From NCBI RefSeq assembly GCF_022414595.1, contig NZ_JADWYO010000069.1:1-32252 (forward strand): DNA of 32,252 bases, given 5' to 3'. How positions within the stretch are numbered: the stretch's first letter is position 1; every line of letters begins with the position of its first letter. Positions 1 through 7,606 of the stretch are shown piece after piece. This DNA is from Streptomyces sp. MUM 203J. Its GTDB lineage: Bacteria; Actinomycetota; Actinomycetes; Streptomycetales; Streptomycetaceae. Under the pieces are notes generated by a model. That model had not been told where the DNA came from, did no database searches, and saw only the letters and a list, made by a program, of their open reading frames with translations. The position numbers were made by a program, and so were the translations under genes.

Positions 1-573
1 GCGCAGGGCCGACTCGCCCACGCGCAGGAGCGCGCCCGGCGCCAGGCGCACCGGGCGCGCGCCGACCTCGCGGCCGTCCAGCGCCGTGCCGTTCGTGGAG
101 CCCGGGTCCGAGACCCGTACCCGGCCGTCCTCCGCGACGGTCACCACGCAGTGCAGCCGCGACACGTCCGGATCGTCCAGTGGGACGTCGGCGTCGGCGG
201 ACCGGCCCACCCGGATGTCGCCCGGGTGCAGCAGATGGACCCCGCCCGCGTCCGGACCCGCCACCACGTGCAGCCGCGCGGGCGCGTCCTCCGGGGCGGC
301 TGCCTCCTCGGCCGGGGCCTGGAGGGCCAGCACCGCGCCGTCGGTCAGCGGCGGCTCGCCCAGGGTGCGGCGCTGCGGGTCAAGCCGCTCCCGCCCGGCG
401 TACAGCACGACGGAACCGCCGGCGGCGCCGTCGGGGCCCGCCACGGCGGTGGCCAGGCCGGACGCCACCGCGGCCAGCGCGGTGCCCGAAGGGGCGGTGA
501 CGAGGACGTCACAGGCGCGCCGCGCGGTCTGGCCGCCGGTCGGCGCCGCGAGGACGGTCAGCCGGATGTGCAT
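1..573 (-). CDS. FHA-domain protein, N-terminal part (cut by window edge)
   Basis: The reading frame starts at ATG (573) and is still open at base 1, giving 191 residues. Residues 1-95 form an Ala/Gly-rich N-terminal domain. Residues about 101-191 are a forkhead-associated (FHA) domain with its phosphothreonine-binding landmarks: GRS (123-125), SRLH (138-141) and STNG (159-162). FHA domains bind pThr peptides, so this is a likely reader for the Ser/Thr kinases encoded divergently from base 1023. A weak Shine-Dalgarno (AAGGGA) lies about 12 bases before the start. In Streptomyces, proteins with this type of N-terminus often continue into FtsK/SpoIIIE ATPase domains; that part would lie outside the window and is inference. 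FHA domain confident, full architecture not. Confidence 0.85.
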   Translation of the reverse strand, partial: MHIRLTVLAAPTGGQTARRACDVLVTAPSGTALAAVASGLATAVAGPDGAAGGSVVLYAGRERLDPQRRTLGEPPLTDGAVLALQAPAEEAAAPEDAPARLHVVAGPDAGGVHLLHPGDIRVGRSADADVPLDDPDVSRLHCVVTVAEDGRVRVSDPGSTNGTALDGREVGARPVRLAPGALLRVGESALR

Positions 574-1022
574 TGCCGTCAGCGGTCCCTTCTGCGCGGC
601 GCGTCCGGCGGCGGGGGAACAGGCGGGGGAACGGGCCCTGAGGGGGACGGGCCCACTCACTCCCCCCACCCGCGCGCGGACGCGTCGTCCGGTACGAGTC
701 GGTTGCATCCTCCCATCCGCCAGGGGCTGTTCGCCGCCAACCGGGCGAATAAACGATCTTGCGGGGGACGCCGTCGCACGTGGGCCCGGGAATGAGGTCC
801 GGTGCGGGGGGCCGAGGGCCCCGGAGCAGGGGGTGTCGCCCGGGCAACCGGACATGACGGGCATACGTCTTCCCTTTACCGGAGTGCGGGCGACCCGCTC
901 CGTCACGCTCGGTGAGCCGTTCGAACAGAGCGGAACGCCATTAGAGTGGGTCGAACGCAGAACAAGGCAGGGCGCGGCACATCCGCGAACGTCTCGGACC
1001 ACGACCGCAGGGAGCGCATGAC
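574..1022. other. Divergent intergenic region between FHA gene and pkaA
   Basis: About 450 bases without a gene. It contains a TAGAGT hexamer (942-947) that fits a HrdB-type -10 for the plus-strand kinase, which would give a leader of about 70 bases. The best-positioned upstream hexamer (GTTCGA, 919-924) is a weak -35. A somewhat A/T-richer spot at 745-765 could hold the promoter of the FHA gene, but I cannot define it. The kinase has a good ribosome binding site, AGGGAG at 1009-1014, eight bases before its GTG start. The many short ORFs here have no recognisable content. Confidence 0.5.
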
Positions 1023-2795
1023 GTGCGGCCAGTCGGCAGCAAATACCTGCTCGAGCAGCCGCTCGGACGCGGCGCCACGGGCACGGTCTGGCGTGCCTGC
1101 CAGAGGGAGACCGCGGGGGCCGGGGCCGCCGTGGCCGGGCAGCCCGGCGAGACGCTCGCGATCAAGGTCCTGAAGGAAGAGCTGGCCAACGACGCCGATG
1201 TCGTCATGCGCTTCCTGCGGGAGCGCTCCGTCCTGCTCAGACTCACGCACCCCAACATCGTCCGTACCCGCGACCTGGTCGTCGAGGGCGACGTCCTCGC
1301 GCTGGTCATGGACCTGGTCGACGGCCCCGACCTGCAGCGGTACATCCGTGAGAACGGCCCGCTGACCCCGGTCGCCGCGAGCCTCCTCATGGCGCAGGTC
1401 GCGGACGCGCTGGCCGCCAGCCACGCCGACGGCGTCGTCCACCGCGACCTCAAGCCCGCGAACGTGCTGCTCGCCGAGCGCGACGGGCAGATGCACCCGA
1501 TGCTGACCGACTTCGGTATCGCCCGTCTCGCGGACTCCCCGGGTCTCACCCGCACTCACGAGTTCGTCGGCACGCCCGCGTATGTGGCGCCCGAGTCCGC
1601 CGAGGGCCGCCCGCAGACCTCCGCGGTCGACATCTACGGCGCCGGGATCATGCTGTACGAGCTGCTCACCGGCCGCCCCCCGTTCGCCGGGGCGACCGCC
1701 CTGGAGGTCCTCCACCAGCACCTGAGCGCCGAGCCCCGTCGCCCCTCCACCGTGCCCGGCCCGCTGTGGACGGTCGTCGAGCGGTGCCTCGCCAAGGACC
1801 CGGAGGGCCGCCCCAGTGCCGAGAACCTCGCGCGCGGGCTGCGGGTCGTCGCGGAGGGCATCGGCGTGCACGCCTCTCCCGCGCAGATCGAGGCCGCCGA
1901 GGGTGTCGGCGCGCTGCTGGCGCCCGACCCGGCGCCGACCCAGGTCCCCGGCTCCGCCGGTGGCGGCGTGACCGGCGGTGTCCCCGGCGCGTCCGACGCG
2001 ACGCAGGTGCTGCCCGGCACCGGCGCCCCGCAGTACGACCCGGCCGCCGCGACGAGCATGCTGCCGATGAACGCCCCCGGCGCCCCGGGCGGTACGCCGC
2101 CGGGTGCCGCCGACGCGACGGCCGTCATGCCTCCGGTGCCGCAGGGCCCGCCGCAGCCGCAGCCGGAGGAGCCGCACCCGTGGCAGACCCAGCTGCGCGC
2201 CGCCCGCGACCGCAACGAGCAGACGCAGATCCAGTACCTGGACCCGAACGAGGACCCGCTGCGCCGCCGCCCGCAGCGCCGCCCGCAGCCGCCCCAGCCA
2301 CAGCCCCGGCCGGAGCCGTACCGGCCGCAGCACCAGCAGTACGGCCGGCAGGCCCAGCCGCCGCAGCAGCCGTACGGGCAGCAGGCCCAGCAGCCGTACG
2401 GGCAGCAGCCGCAGCCGTACACGCCGCCGCCCCCGGCGCCCCAGCAGCAGTACGCGCCCCCGCCGCCGCCCCAGCCCCAGCCGCGCCAGCGGTACCAGCC
2501 GCAGCCCCAGGCCCCGCAGCCGCAGGCGCCCGCGCCCCGGGAGCCGCGCCCGCCGCGTGAGCCCCGGCGGCGCAGCGCCAACCCGATGCGTATCCCGGGA
2601 CTCGGCTGCCTGAAGGGCTGCCTGTTCACGATCCTGCTGTTCGTCGTGGCGGGCTGGCTCATCTGGGAGCTGACCCCGCTGCAGGACTGGGTGGCCCAGG
2701 GCAAGGGCTACTGGGAGGCGATCGGGGACGCGATCTCGACGGTCTCCGACTGGATCGGCGAGCTGGGCGACACGGCACAGCAGCTGCGGCAGTGA
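1023..2795 (+). CDS. pkaA: Membrane-anchored serine/threonine protein kinase PkaA
   Basis: A 590-residue Hanks-type kinase. The kinase domain spans about residues 7-265 and shows the glycine loop GRGATGTVW (15-23), ATP lysine K48 in AIKVL, catalytic HRDLKPAN (140-147, D142) and DFG (163-165), so all catalytic residues are present. Residues about 290-520 are a Pro/Gln-rich linker with repeated PYGQQ-type motifs. A single transmembrane helix (about 534-553) leaves a 37-residue extracellular tail, too small for a PASTA-type sensor. The GTG start at 1023 is chosen because AGGGAG lies 8 bases upstream and the next residues lead straight into the kinase fold. The paralogue pkaB follows 131 bases later. 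The name follows the S. coelicolor pkaA-pkaB tandem by synteny; substrates are unknown from sequence, but the neighbouring FHA protein is a plausible partner. Confidence 0.95.
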   Translation: MRPVGSKYLLEQPLGRGATGTVWRACQRETAGAGAAVAGQPGETLAIKVLKEELANDADVVMRFLRERSVLLRLTHPNIVRTRDLVVEGDVLALVMDLVDGPDLQRYIRENGPLTPVAASLLMAQVADALAASHADGVVHRDLKPANVLLAERDGQMHPMLTDFGIARLADSPGLTRTHEFVGTPAYVAPESAEGRPQTSAVDIYGAGIMLYELLTGRPPFAGATALEVLHQHLSAEPRRPSTVPGPLWTVVERCLAKDPEGRPSAENLARGLRVVAEGIGVHASPAQIEAAEGVGALLAPDPAPTQVPGSAGGGVTGGVPGASDATQVLPGTGAPQYDPAAATSMLPMNAPGAPGGTPPGAADATAVMPPVPQGPPQPQPEEPHPWQTQLRAARDRNEQTQIQYLDPNEDPLRRRPQRRPQPPQPQPRPEPYRPQHQQYGRQAQPPQQPYGQQAQQPYGQQPQPYTPPPPAPQQQYAPPPPPQPQPRQRYQPQPQAPQPQAPAPREPRPPREPRRRSANPMRIPGLGCLKGCLFTILLFVVAGWLIWELTPLQDWVAQGKGYWEAIGDAISTVSDWIGELGDTAQQLRQ

Positions 2796-2840
2796 TCCCC
2801 GGCAGCGACTCCGGCGACAGCGTCATCGATATGTCGACAC

Positions 2841-2862
2841 CGGAGGGGTGATTTCCCCTCCG
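2841..2862 (+). terminator. Stem-loop between pkaA and pkaB
   Basis: A perfect 8-bp stem, CGGAGGGG and CCCCTCCG, with a 6-base loop. There is no T-run after it. It may terminate or attenuate pkaA transcription, or protect the 3' end; pkaB begins 65 bases later with its own ribosome binding site. Confidence 0.5.
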
Positions 2863-2926
2863 CTGTGAATGCGGGGCCTCCCGTCCGCGTAACTTGGTCG
2901 GGAACGCAGCCGCTGAGGGAGCAGTC

Positions 2927-4168
2927 GTGGCACGGAAAATCGGCAGCCGGTACACGGCTCACCAGATCCTGGGGCGGGGCAGCGCCGGTACGGTGTGGCT
3001 CGGCGAGGGCCCGGACGGTCCCGTCGCCGTCAAGCTGCTGCGCGAGGACCTGGCCGCGGACCAGGAACTCGTCGGACGGTTCGTCCAGGAGCGCACGGCC
3101 CTGCTGGGGCTCGACCACCCCCGGGTGGTCGCGGTCCGCGACCTCGTGGTCGACGGCGACGACCTGGCACTCGTCATGGACCTGGTACGCGGCACCGACC
3201 TGCGCACCCGGCTCGACCGGGAGCGCCGCCTCGCGCCCGCCGCGGCCGTCGCCATCGTCGCCGACGTCGCGGAGGGGCTCGCCGCCGCGCACGCCGCGGG
3301 GGTCGTCCACCGGGACGTCAAGCCCGAGAACATCCTGCTCGACATGCAGGGCCCGCTCGGCCCGGGGGGCGCCCACCCCGCGCTCCTCACCGACTTCGGC
3401 GTGGCCAAGCTGATCGACACCCCGGCCCGCACCAAGTCCTCCCACCGCATCATCGGCACGCCCGACTACCTGGCCCCGGAGATCGTCGAGGGACTGCCGC
3501 CGCGCGCCGCCGTCGACATCTACGCCCTCGCGACGGTCCTGTACGAGCTGCTCGCGGGCTTCACGCCGTTCGGCGGCGGGCACCCGGGCGCGGTGCTGCG
3601 CCGCCACGTCACCGAGCGGGTGGTTCCGCTGCCCGGCATCCCGGACGAGCTGTGGCAGCTCATCGTCCAGTGCCTCGCCAAGGCGCCCGCGTCCCGGCTG
3701 CGCGCCTCCGAGCTGGCCGCCCGGCTGCACGAGCTGGCGCCGCTGGTCGCGGGCATGCCGCCGCTGGACGTCGACGAGCCCGGGGACGAGGCGGGCCCGG
3801 AGCCGTACGAGGAGGACGACGCGCCCTGCCCGGCGCTGCCGCTCCCCGAGCGCCCCCGGCGGGCGGCTGTGCCGCTGGTCCCCGGTTCGTCCACCGACTC
3901 CAGCCGGGACACCCACACGTCCATGCGCGTGCCCGGGCCGGACGAGCTGTCCGGCGGCCCCCTCGGCACGGCCCGCGCGCCCCGGGCGGCCGGCCAGCGC
4001 CGCCCCGGTTCGGCCCGCAACCGCGCCACGGTGCGGCGACGGCGCCTCGTCGTCTCCGTGGCGGGCGCGGCGCTGGCGGCGGCGGGGCTGGCGGGATGGC
4101 TGACGGTGAGCCAGGACGAGCCCCCCGCGGTGCCGCCCGCGTCGGGCCCGTCGGCCCCTGCCCGGTAG
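2927..4168 (+). CDS. pkaB: Serine/threonine protein kinase PkaB
   Basis: A 413-residue Hanks-type kinase paralogous to the preceding gene. The glycine loop is GRGSAGTVW (16-24), the ATP lysine K36, the catalytic loop HRDVKPEN (128-135, D130) and the DFG at 156-158; the enzyme looks active. After the kinase domain (to about 262) comes an acidic and Pro/Arg-rich linker, then one transmembrane helix (about 374-394) and a 19-residue tail with no sensor domain. I chose GTG at 2927 because GAGGGAG (2915-2921) sits five bases upstream; an in-frame TTG at 2894 would add 11 residues but has no comparable site. It lies downstream of pkaA and may be partly co-transcribed through the weak stem-loop between them. 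Its regulated targets cannot be read from sequence. Confidence 0.94.
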   Translation: MARKIGSRYTAHQILGRGSAGTVWLGEGPDGPVAVKLLREDLAADQELVGRFVQERTALLGLDHPRVVAVRDLVVDGDDLALVMDLVRGTDLRTRLDRERRLAPAAAVAIVADVAEGLAAAHAAGVVHRDVKPENILLDMQGPLGPGGAHPALLTDFGVAKLIDTPARTKSSHRIIGTPDYLAPEIVEGLPPRAAVDIYALATVLYELLAGFTPFGGGHPGAVLRRHVTERVVPLPGIPDELWQLIVQCLAKAPASRLRASELAARLHELAPLVAGMPPLDVDEPGDEAGPEPYEEDDAPCPALPLPERPRRAAVPLVPGSSTDSSRDTHTSMRVPGPDELSGGPLGTARAPRAAGQRRPGSARNRATVRRRRLVVSVAGAALAAAGLAGWLTVSQDEPPAVPPASGPSAPAR

Positions 4169-4276
4169 TTCCCCCGCCTCCTCCGCCCCCCGGCCGGCCG
4201 CGCTCGGTGCCGTGGCTCCGCCGCGAGGGGCATCGCCCCGGACAGGTCCAGGGACGGGGCGGTTGCGGACAGCGGT

Positions 4277-4282
4277 TACGCT
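4277..4282 (+). promoter_or_regulatory. Candidate -10 for leaderless prfB transcript
   Basis: TACGCT fits the TAnnnT -10 consensus and ends six bases before the prfB GTG. Transcription starting about 7 bases after it would begin at the start codon. The only SD-like string (TGGAG, 4282-4286) is two bases from the start, too close to work well. No clear -35 is visible. Confidence 0.4.
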
Positions 4283-4288
4283 GGAGCC

Positions 4289-5395
4289 GTGGCAGTCGTC
4301 GACGTATCCGAAGAGCTGAAGTCCCTCACCTCGACCATGGGGTCGATCGAGGCCGTCCTGGACCTCGAGAAGCTGAGGGCGGACATCGCCGTGCTCGAGG
4401 AGCAGGCGGCCGCACCGTCCCTGTGGGACGACCCCGACGCGGCACAGAAGATCACCAGCAAGCTGTCCCACCTCCAGGCCACCGTCCGCAAGGTGGAGAG
4501 CCTGCGCGGCCGGATCGACGACCTCGGTGTGCTCTTCGAGCTCGCCGAGGCCGAGGACGACCCGGACGCCCTGGCCGAGGCCGAGGCCGAGCTGGAGGAC
4601 GTGCGCAAGGCGCTCGACGAGATGGAGGTGCGCACCCTCCTCTCCGGCGAGTACGACGAGCGCGAGGCCCTGGTGACGGTCCGCGCCGAGGCCGGAGGCG
4701 TCGACGCCTCCGACTTCGCGGAGCGGCTCCAGCGCATGTACCTGCGCTGGGCCGAGCGGCACGGCCACAAGACGGAGATCTACGAGACCTCGTACGCGGA
4801 GGAGGCCGGCATCAAGTCGACCACCTTCGTGGTCCACGCCCCGTACGCGTACGGCACGCTCTCGGTCGAGCAGGGCACGCACCGGCTGGTCCGCGTCTCC
4901 CCGTTCGACAACCAGGGCCGCCGCCAGACGTCCTTCGCGGGCGTGGAGGTGCTGCCGGTCGTCGAGCAGACCGACCACATCGAGATCCCGGAGAACGACC
5001 TCCGCATCGACGTGTACCGCTCGTCCGGCCCCGGCGGCCAGTCCGTCAACACCACGGACTCCGCCGTCCGCATCACGCACATCCCGACCGGCGTGGTCGT
5101 CTCCTGTCAGAACGAGAAGTCGCAGATCCAGAACAAGGCGTCCGCGATGCGCGTCCTCCAGGCCCGCCTGCTGGAACTCCAGCGGCAGGAGGAGCGCGCC
5201 AAGATGGACGCCCTGAAGGGCGACGGCGGCAGCTCCTGGGGCAACCAGATGCGCTCGTACGTCCTGCACCCGTACCAGATGGTCAAGGACCTGCGCACCG
5301 ACCACGAGGTCGGAAACCCGCAGTCCGTCCTGGACGGCGACATCGACGGCTTCCTGGAGGCCGGCATCCGCTGGCGCAAGCAGCAGGAGAAGTAA
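4289..5395 (+). CDS. prfB: Peptide chain release factor 2
   Basis: A 368-residue class I release factor that reads UGA and UAA and triggers peptidyl-tRNA hydrolysis on the ribosome. The RF2 discriminator tripeptide SPF is at 204-206 and the catalytic GGQ at 249-251 in SGPGGQSVN. The N-terminal helical domain (about 1-110) is intact. The frame is uninterrupted from the GTG start, so the programmed +1 frameshift that autoregulates prfB in E. coli and many other bacteria is absent, as expected for high-GC actinobacteria. It is followed by a strong terminator and preceded by 120 non-coding bases, so it appears monocistronic. Very secure call. Confidence 0.98.
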   Translation: MAVVDVSEELKSLTSTMGSIEAVLDLEKLRADIAVLEEQAAAPSLWDDPDAAQKITSKLSHLQATVRKVESLRGRIDDLGVLFELAEAEDDPDALAEAEAELEDVRKALDEMEVRTLLSGEYDEREALVTVRAEAGGVDASDFAERLQRMYLRWAERHGHKTEIYETSYAEEAGIKSTTFVVHAPYAYGTLSVEQGTHRLVRVSPFDNQGRRQTSFAGVEVLPVVEQTDHIEIPENDLRIDVYRSSGPGGQSVNTTDSAVRITHIPTGVVVSCQNEKSQIQNKASAMRVLQARLLELQRQEERAKMDALKGDGGSSWGNQMRSYVLHPYQMVKDLRTDHEVGNPQSVLDGDIDGFLEAGIRWRKQQEK

Positions 5396-5413
5396 CCCGC
5401 GGTCTTCTTCCCC

Positions 5414-5449
5414 GACGGCGCCGGGCCCTTTCACGGGCCCGGCGCCGTC
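5414..5449 (+). terminator. Terminator after prfB
   Basis: A perfect 15-bp stem (GACGGCGCCGGGCCC with its complement) and a 6-base loop TTTCAC, beginning 18 bases after the prfB stop. There is no long T-run, which is usual for Streptomyces terminators. Confidence 0.85.
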
Positions 5450-5859
5450 GCCGTCCTCGCTGCGTGTGGCGCGCGCCGGGTCGCGGCCTCGGCGGCCGTG
5501 CCGTCCCGTCCGGCCCGCCGGGTGGTTGTTCACCCACAGATCGACGACCGGGCACTCCGCACACGGCTGCAGGGCCAGTGAGGTGCAGGGGTGCTTTATC
5601 GACAAGGAAACCTGCAGGTGAGCAGGTCCTTTGCAGGTTCTGTCACAGTTTCCGGTCCGCGCCTCGGGCAAGGTCAATCAATCCAGGACATTGCGTGCGC
5701 AACCCGCTTGACGCTCTTTCGGAAACTCGGAAGGCTGGCGCGCGGCATGCGCATGTCCGGGGCGCGTGTGACGGGGGCGGACGCTGTTGACGCCACCCCG
5801 GAGACCATCGCCCCGCGCGCTGCCCACTGACGGAAACAGCTACTGGGGGTAGCAGCTTT
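5450..5859 (+). other. Long non-coding region before the LAETG protein gene
   Basis: About 410 bases without a supported gene. It contains an 8-bp inverted repeat (5609-5639, listed separately), a TTGACG (5708-5713) spaced 17 bases from AAGGCT (5731-5736) as the best promoter candidate, and a second TTGACG at 5787-5792 without a good -10. If the first promoter is used the leader would be about 115 bases. The ribosome binding site GGGGG (5845-5849) lies 10 bases before the ATG at 5860. I looked for a recognised riboswitch consensus and saw none. Confidence 0.45.
5609..5639. promoter_or_regulatory. 8-bp inverted repeat, candidate operator
   Basis: AACCTGCA (5609-5616) and TGCAGGTT (5632-5639) are perfect complements separated by 15 bases. 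The left arm lies in a 10-base palindrome, ACCTGCAGGT, and AGCAGGT recurs inside the spacer. The dyad lies about 70 bases upstream of the best promoter candidate for the LAETG protein gene. The binding protein is unknown. Confidence 0.4.
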
Positions 5860-6999
5860 ATGACCAACAAGACGCGGGTCCGGGTGGCCCGTATAGCGGC
5901 CGGTGCCGTGATCGCCGCAGGTGCGTCCCTGACCGCCGTGGGTGTCGCCCAGGCGGCGGGCTCCGAGCTCACCGTTCCTTCGAGCACGACCGAGCCGTGC
6001 AGCCCGGCCGACCCCACGTGTGAGGACAACGGCGGTACCACCGACGGTGGTGCGACTGACGGTGGTGCCACGGACGGCGGTGCGACCGACGGTGGTGCGA
6101 CTGACGGTGGTGCCACGGACGGTGGTGCGACTGACGGTGGTGCGACCGACGGCGGTGCGACCGACGGTGGTGCCACTGACGGTGGTGCCACGGACGGCGG
6201 TGCCACGGACGGCGGTGCGACCGACGGCGGTGCGACCGACGGCGGTGCGACCGACGGTGGTGCCACGGACGGCGGTGCGACGGACGGCGGTGCCACGGAC
6301 GGCGGTGCGACCGACGGCGGTGCGACCGACGGCGGTGCGACCGACGGCGGTGCCACGGACGGCGGCGCGACCGATGGTGGTGCCACGGACGGCGGTGCGA
6401 CCGACGGTGGTGCCACGGACGGCGGTGCGACCGACGGCGGTGCCACGGACGGCGGCGCGACCGATGGTGGCGCGACTGACGGGGGTGCGACCGACGGCGG
6501 CGCCACGGACGGCGGCGCGACCGATGGTGGCGCGACTGACGGGGGTGCGACCGACGGCGGCGCCACCAACGGCTCCAATGGGAACACCGGCACTTCGGGC
6601 ACCCAGGGCAGCTCGAACGGTTCCAACGGCACGAACGGGTCGAACGGCACCTCGGGCAGCACCGGCACCTCCGGCACCTCGGGTTCCGGCACCTCCGGTG
6701 ACACCGGATCCGGTTCCACCGCGACCGGTGGCAACGGCTCCACCGGATCCACCGGCAACGACGTGGCCACCTGTACCGTCGACCTCGAGGGTGCCGAGTG
6801 CGTCGACAACAACCCGGCCCCGAACAACGCGGGCTCCCAGCCCGTCTCGCAGGGCGAGGCCAAGGAGGAGCTGGCCGAGACCGGTGCCGGCGAGACCTCG
6901 TTCCTGCTGATCGGCGCCGCCACGATGATCGCCGGTGGCATCGGTTTCCGTATGCTGCCGCGTCTCGTCGTGGGCGGTCAGGGCGCTGCCGCCGCCTGA
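5860..6999 (+). CDS. LAETG sortase-anchored surface protein with 35 TDGGA repeats
   Basis: A 379-residue secreted protein. Residues 1-33 are a signal peptide ending at AQA. Residues 61-235 are 35 perfect tandem copies of the pentapeptide TDGGA, followed by a Gly/Ser/Thr/Asn-rich stretch to about 303. The C-terminus has a sortase signal: LAETG (338-342), a hydrophobic segment and a short tail with one arginine inside the segment and one after it. LAxTG is the motif of actinobacterial class E sortases, so the protein is expected to be covalently attached to peptidoglycan. Cys47, Cys54, Cys307 and Cys316 flank the repeat and low-complexity block and could form disulfides. The repeat resembles a flexible, acidic wall-spanning stalk; no ligand-binding or enzymatic domain is visible. 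It has its own long leader and a strong terminator. Function unknown. Confidence 0.9.
   Translation: MTNKTRVRVARIAAGAVIAAGASLTAVGVAQAAGSELTVPSSTTEPCSPADPTCEDNGGTTDGGATDGGATDGGATDGGATDGGATDGGATDGGATDGGATDGGATDGGATDGGATDGGATDGGATDGGATDGGATDGGATDGGATDGGATDGGATDGGATDGGATDGGATDGGATDGGATDGGATDGGATDGGATDGGATDGGATDGGATDGGATDGGATDGGATDGGATDGGATNGSNGNTGTSGTQGSSNGSNGTNGSNGTSGSTGTSGTSGSGTSGDTGSGSTATGGNGSTGSTGNDVATCTVDLEGAECVDNNPAPNNAGSQPVSQGEAKEELAETGAGETSFLLIGAATMIAGGIGFRMLPRLVVGGQGAAAA
6040..6564 (+). repeat. Tandem 15-bp coding repeat, 35 units (TDGGA)
   Basis: 525 bases made of 35 in-frame 15-bp units, each encoding TDGGA without any amino-acid change. Units differ only at synonymous positions (ACC/ACT/ACG, GAC/GAT, GGT/GGC/GGG, GCG/GCC), so purifying selection on the peptide is apparent. 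Within the array a 60-bp block (6451-6510) is repeated almost exactly at 6511-6567, indicating recent expansion by whole multi-unit blocks. Copy number is likely to vary between strains. Confidence 0.97.
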
Positions 7000-7032
7000 G
7001 GGCGGGCACGCCGTAACGCCCCCAGGGCATGA

Positions 7033-7076
7033 GAGAGGGCCCGGACGCCGTATCCGACGGCGGTCCGGGCCCTCTC
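7033..7076. terminator. Terminator between convergent genes
   Basis: A 14-bp perfect stem (GAGAGGGCCCGGAC at 7033-7046 and its complement at 7063-7076), extended by an inner 4-bp GCCG/CGGC helix. It lies between the plus-strand LAETG gene and the convergent minus-strand small gene, so it can serve both directions. Confidence 0.85.
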
Positions 7077-7104
7077 CGTGGCTCTGTGGACGGTCCCGTA
7101 CGGG

Positions 7105-7299
7105 CTACGCGGGCTGCTGCGCCAGCGCCAGCGCCGCCCCCGCGGCCACCAGGAGCAGGAGCAGTCCCAGGATCACCATCGGGTGCACCGCGCCCCACGG
7201 GCTCTGCTGGAGGCGCTCGCGGTGGGCCCGGCACACGGGGCAGCGGCCCTGGTTCACCGGGGCCGCGCAGTTGGCGCACACCAGTCGGTCGTAGGTCAT
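7105..7299 (-). CDS. Small zinc-ribbon membrane protein
   Basis: A 64-residue protein. Two CxxC pairs near the N-terminus (CANC at 8-11 and CPVC at 20-23) form a compact zinc ribbon, followed by a basic helix and one C-terminal transmembrane segment (about 42-60, Leu/Ala-rich). The ATG at 7299 is chosen because GGAGGAG lies just upstream; the same frame stays open further upstream but has no coding character. It converges with the LAETG gene and diverges from ftsE. The topology suggests a tail-anchored protein with a cytoplasmic zinc knuckle. No function is known to me; S. coelicolor appears to have a counterpart at the same place. Confidence 0.75.
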   Translation of the reverse strand: MTYDRLVCANCAAPVNQGRCPVCRAHRERLQQSPWGAVHPMVILGLLLLLVAAGAALALAQQPA

Positions 7300-7606
7300 G
7301 CGCTCTCCTCCTCCCGCGCGGCGGAGCCGCCGGGTCCGCCGACACCAGGAACCGGGTGTCCGTCGGTCTGGTTCGTCGGCCTGGTTCTCTCCGCATAACG
7401 CCCGGGGAAACCAGACGGTTCCCTCGGTTACCCGTTCCACTGTGCCAGGTTCCACGCGTTCAGGCGCGTCCCGGCCGGATTCCGCCGGTCACCGGCCAGT
7501 GCATAAAGGGATGAAACGGGCAAGCCCGGGCGCTGACTGCGCGGGCTGTCCGGGTTCGCGTATGGTCACGCACACCTACTCCTCCAGGCCGACCGTGGGT
7601 GCATCC
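7300..7606. other. Divergent region upstream of ftsE
   Basis: About 300 bases with no gene. TATGGT (7561-7566) is a good -10 candidate for ftsE, with only weak -35 candidates (CTGCGC at 7537-7542, spacer 18). It would give a leader of about 35 bases before the GTG start at 7607. The region includes an A/T-richer patch at 7500-7516. No strong Shine-Dalgarno precedes ftsE. Confidence 0.35.

Noticed and set aside
4289..4400. Programmed frameshift in prfB
   Set aside because: The frame runs without an internal UGA from the GTG start, and the N-terminal domain is complete.
2708..5677. 989-codon open frame on the minus strand across pkaB and prfB
   Set aside because: It is the antisense shadow of two well-supported genes, with the composition typical of high-GC reverse frames and no domain.
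5450..5859. A c-di-AMP (ydaO) or other known riboswitch before the LAETG gene
   Set aside because: No recognisable consensus blocks were found by eye; only simple dyads.
6040..6564. Regular short repeats as a possible CRISPR array
   Set aside because: Units are 15 bp, contiguous, in frame, without spacers and with synonymous variation, so they are protein-coding.
5643..6941. Minus-strand frame with repeated PPSVA
   Set aside because: It is the complement of the TDGGA array; the plus frame has a signal peptide, a sortase motif and a ribosome site, this one has none.
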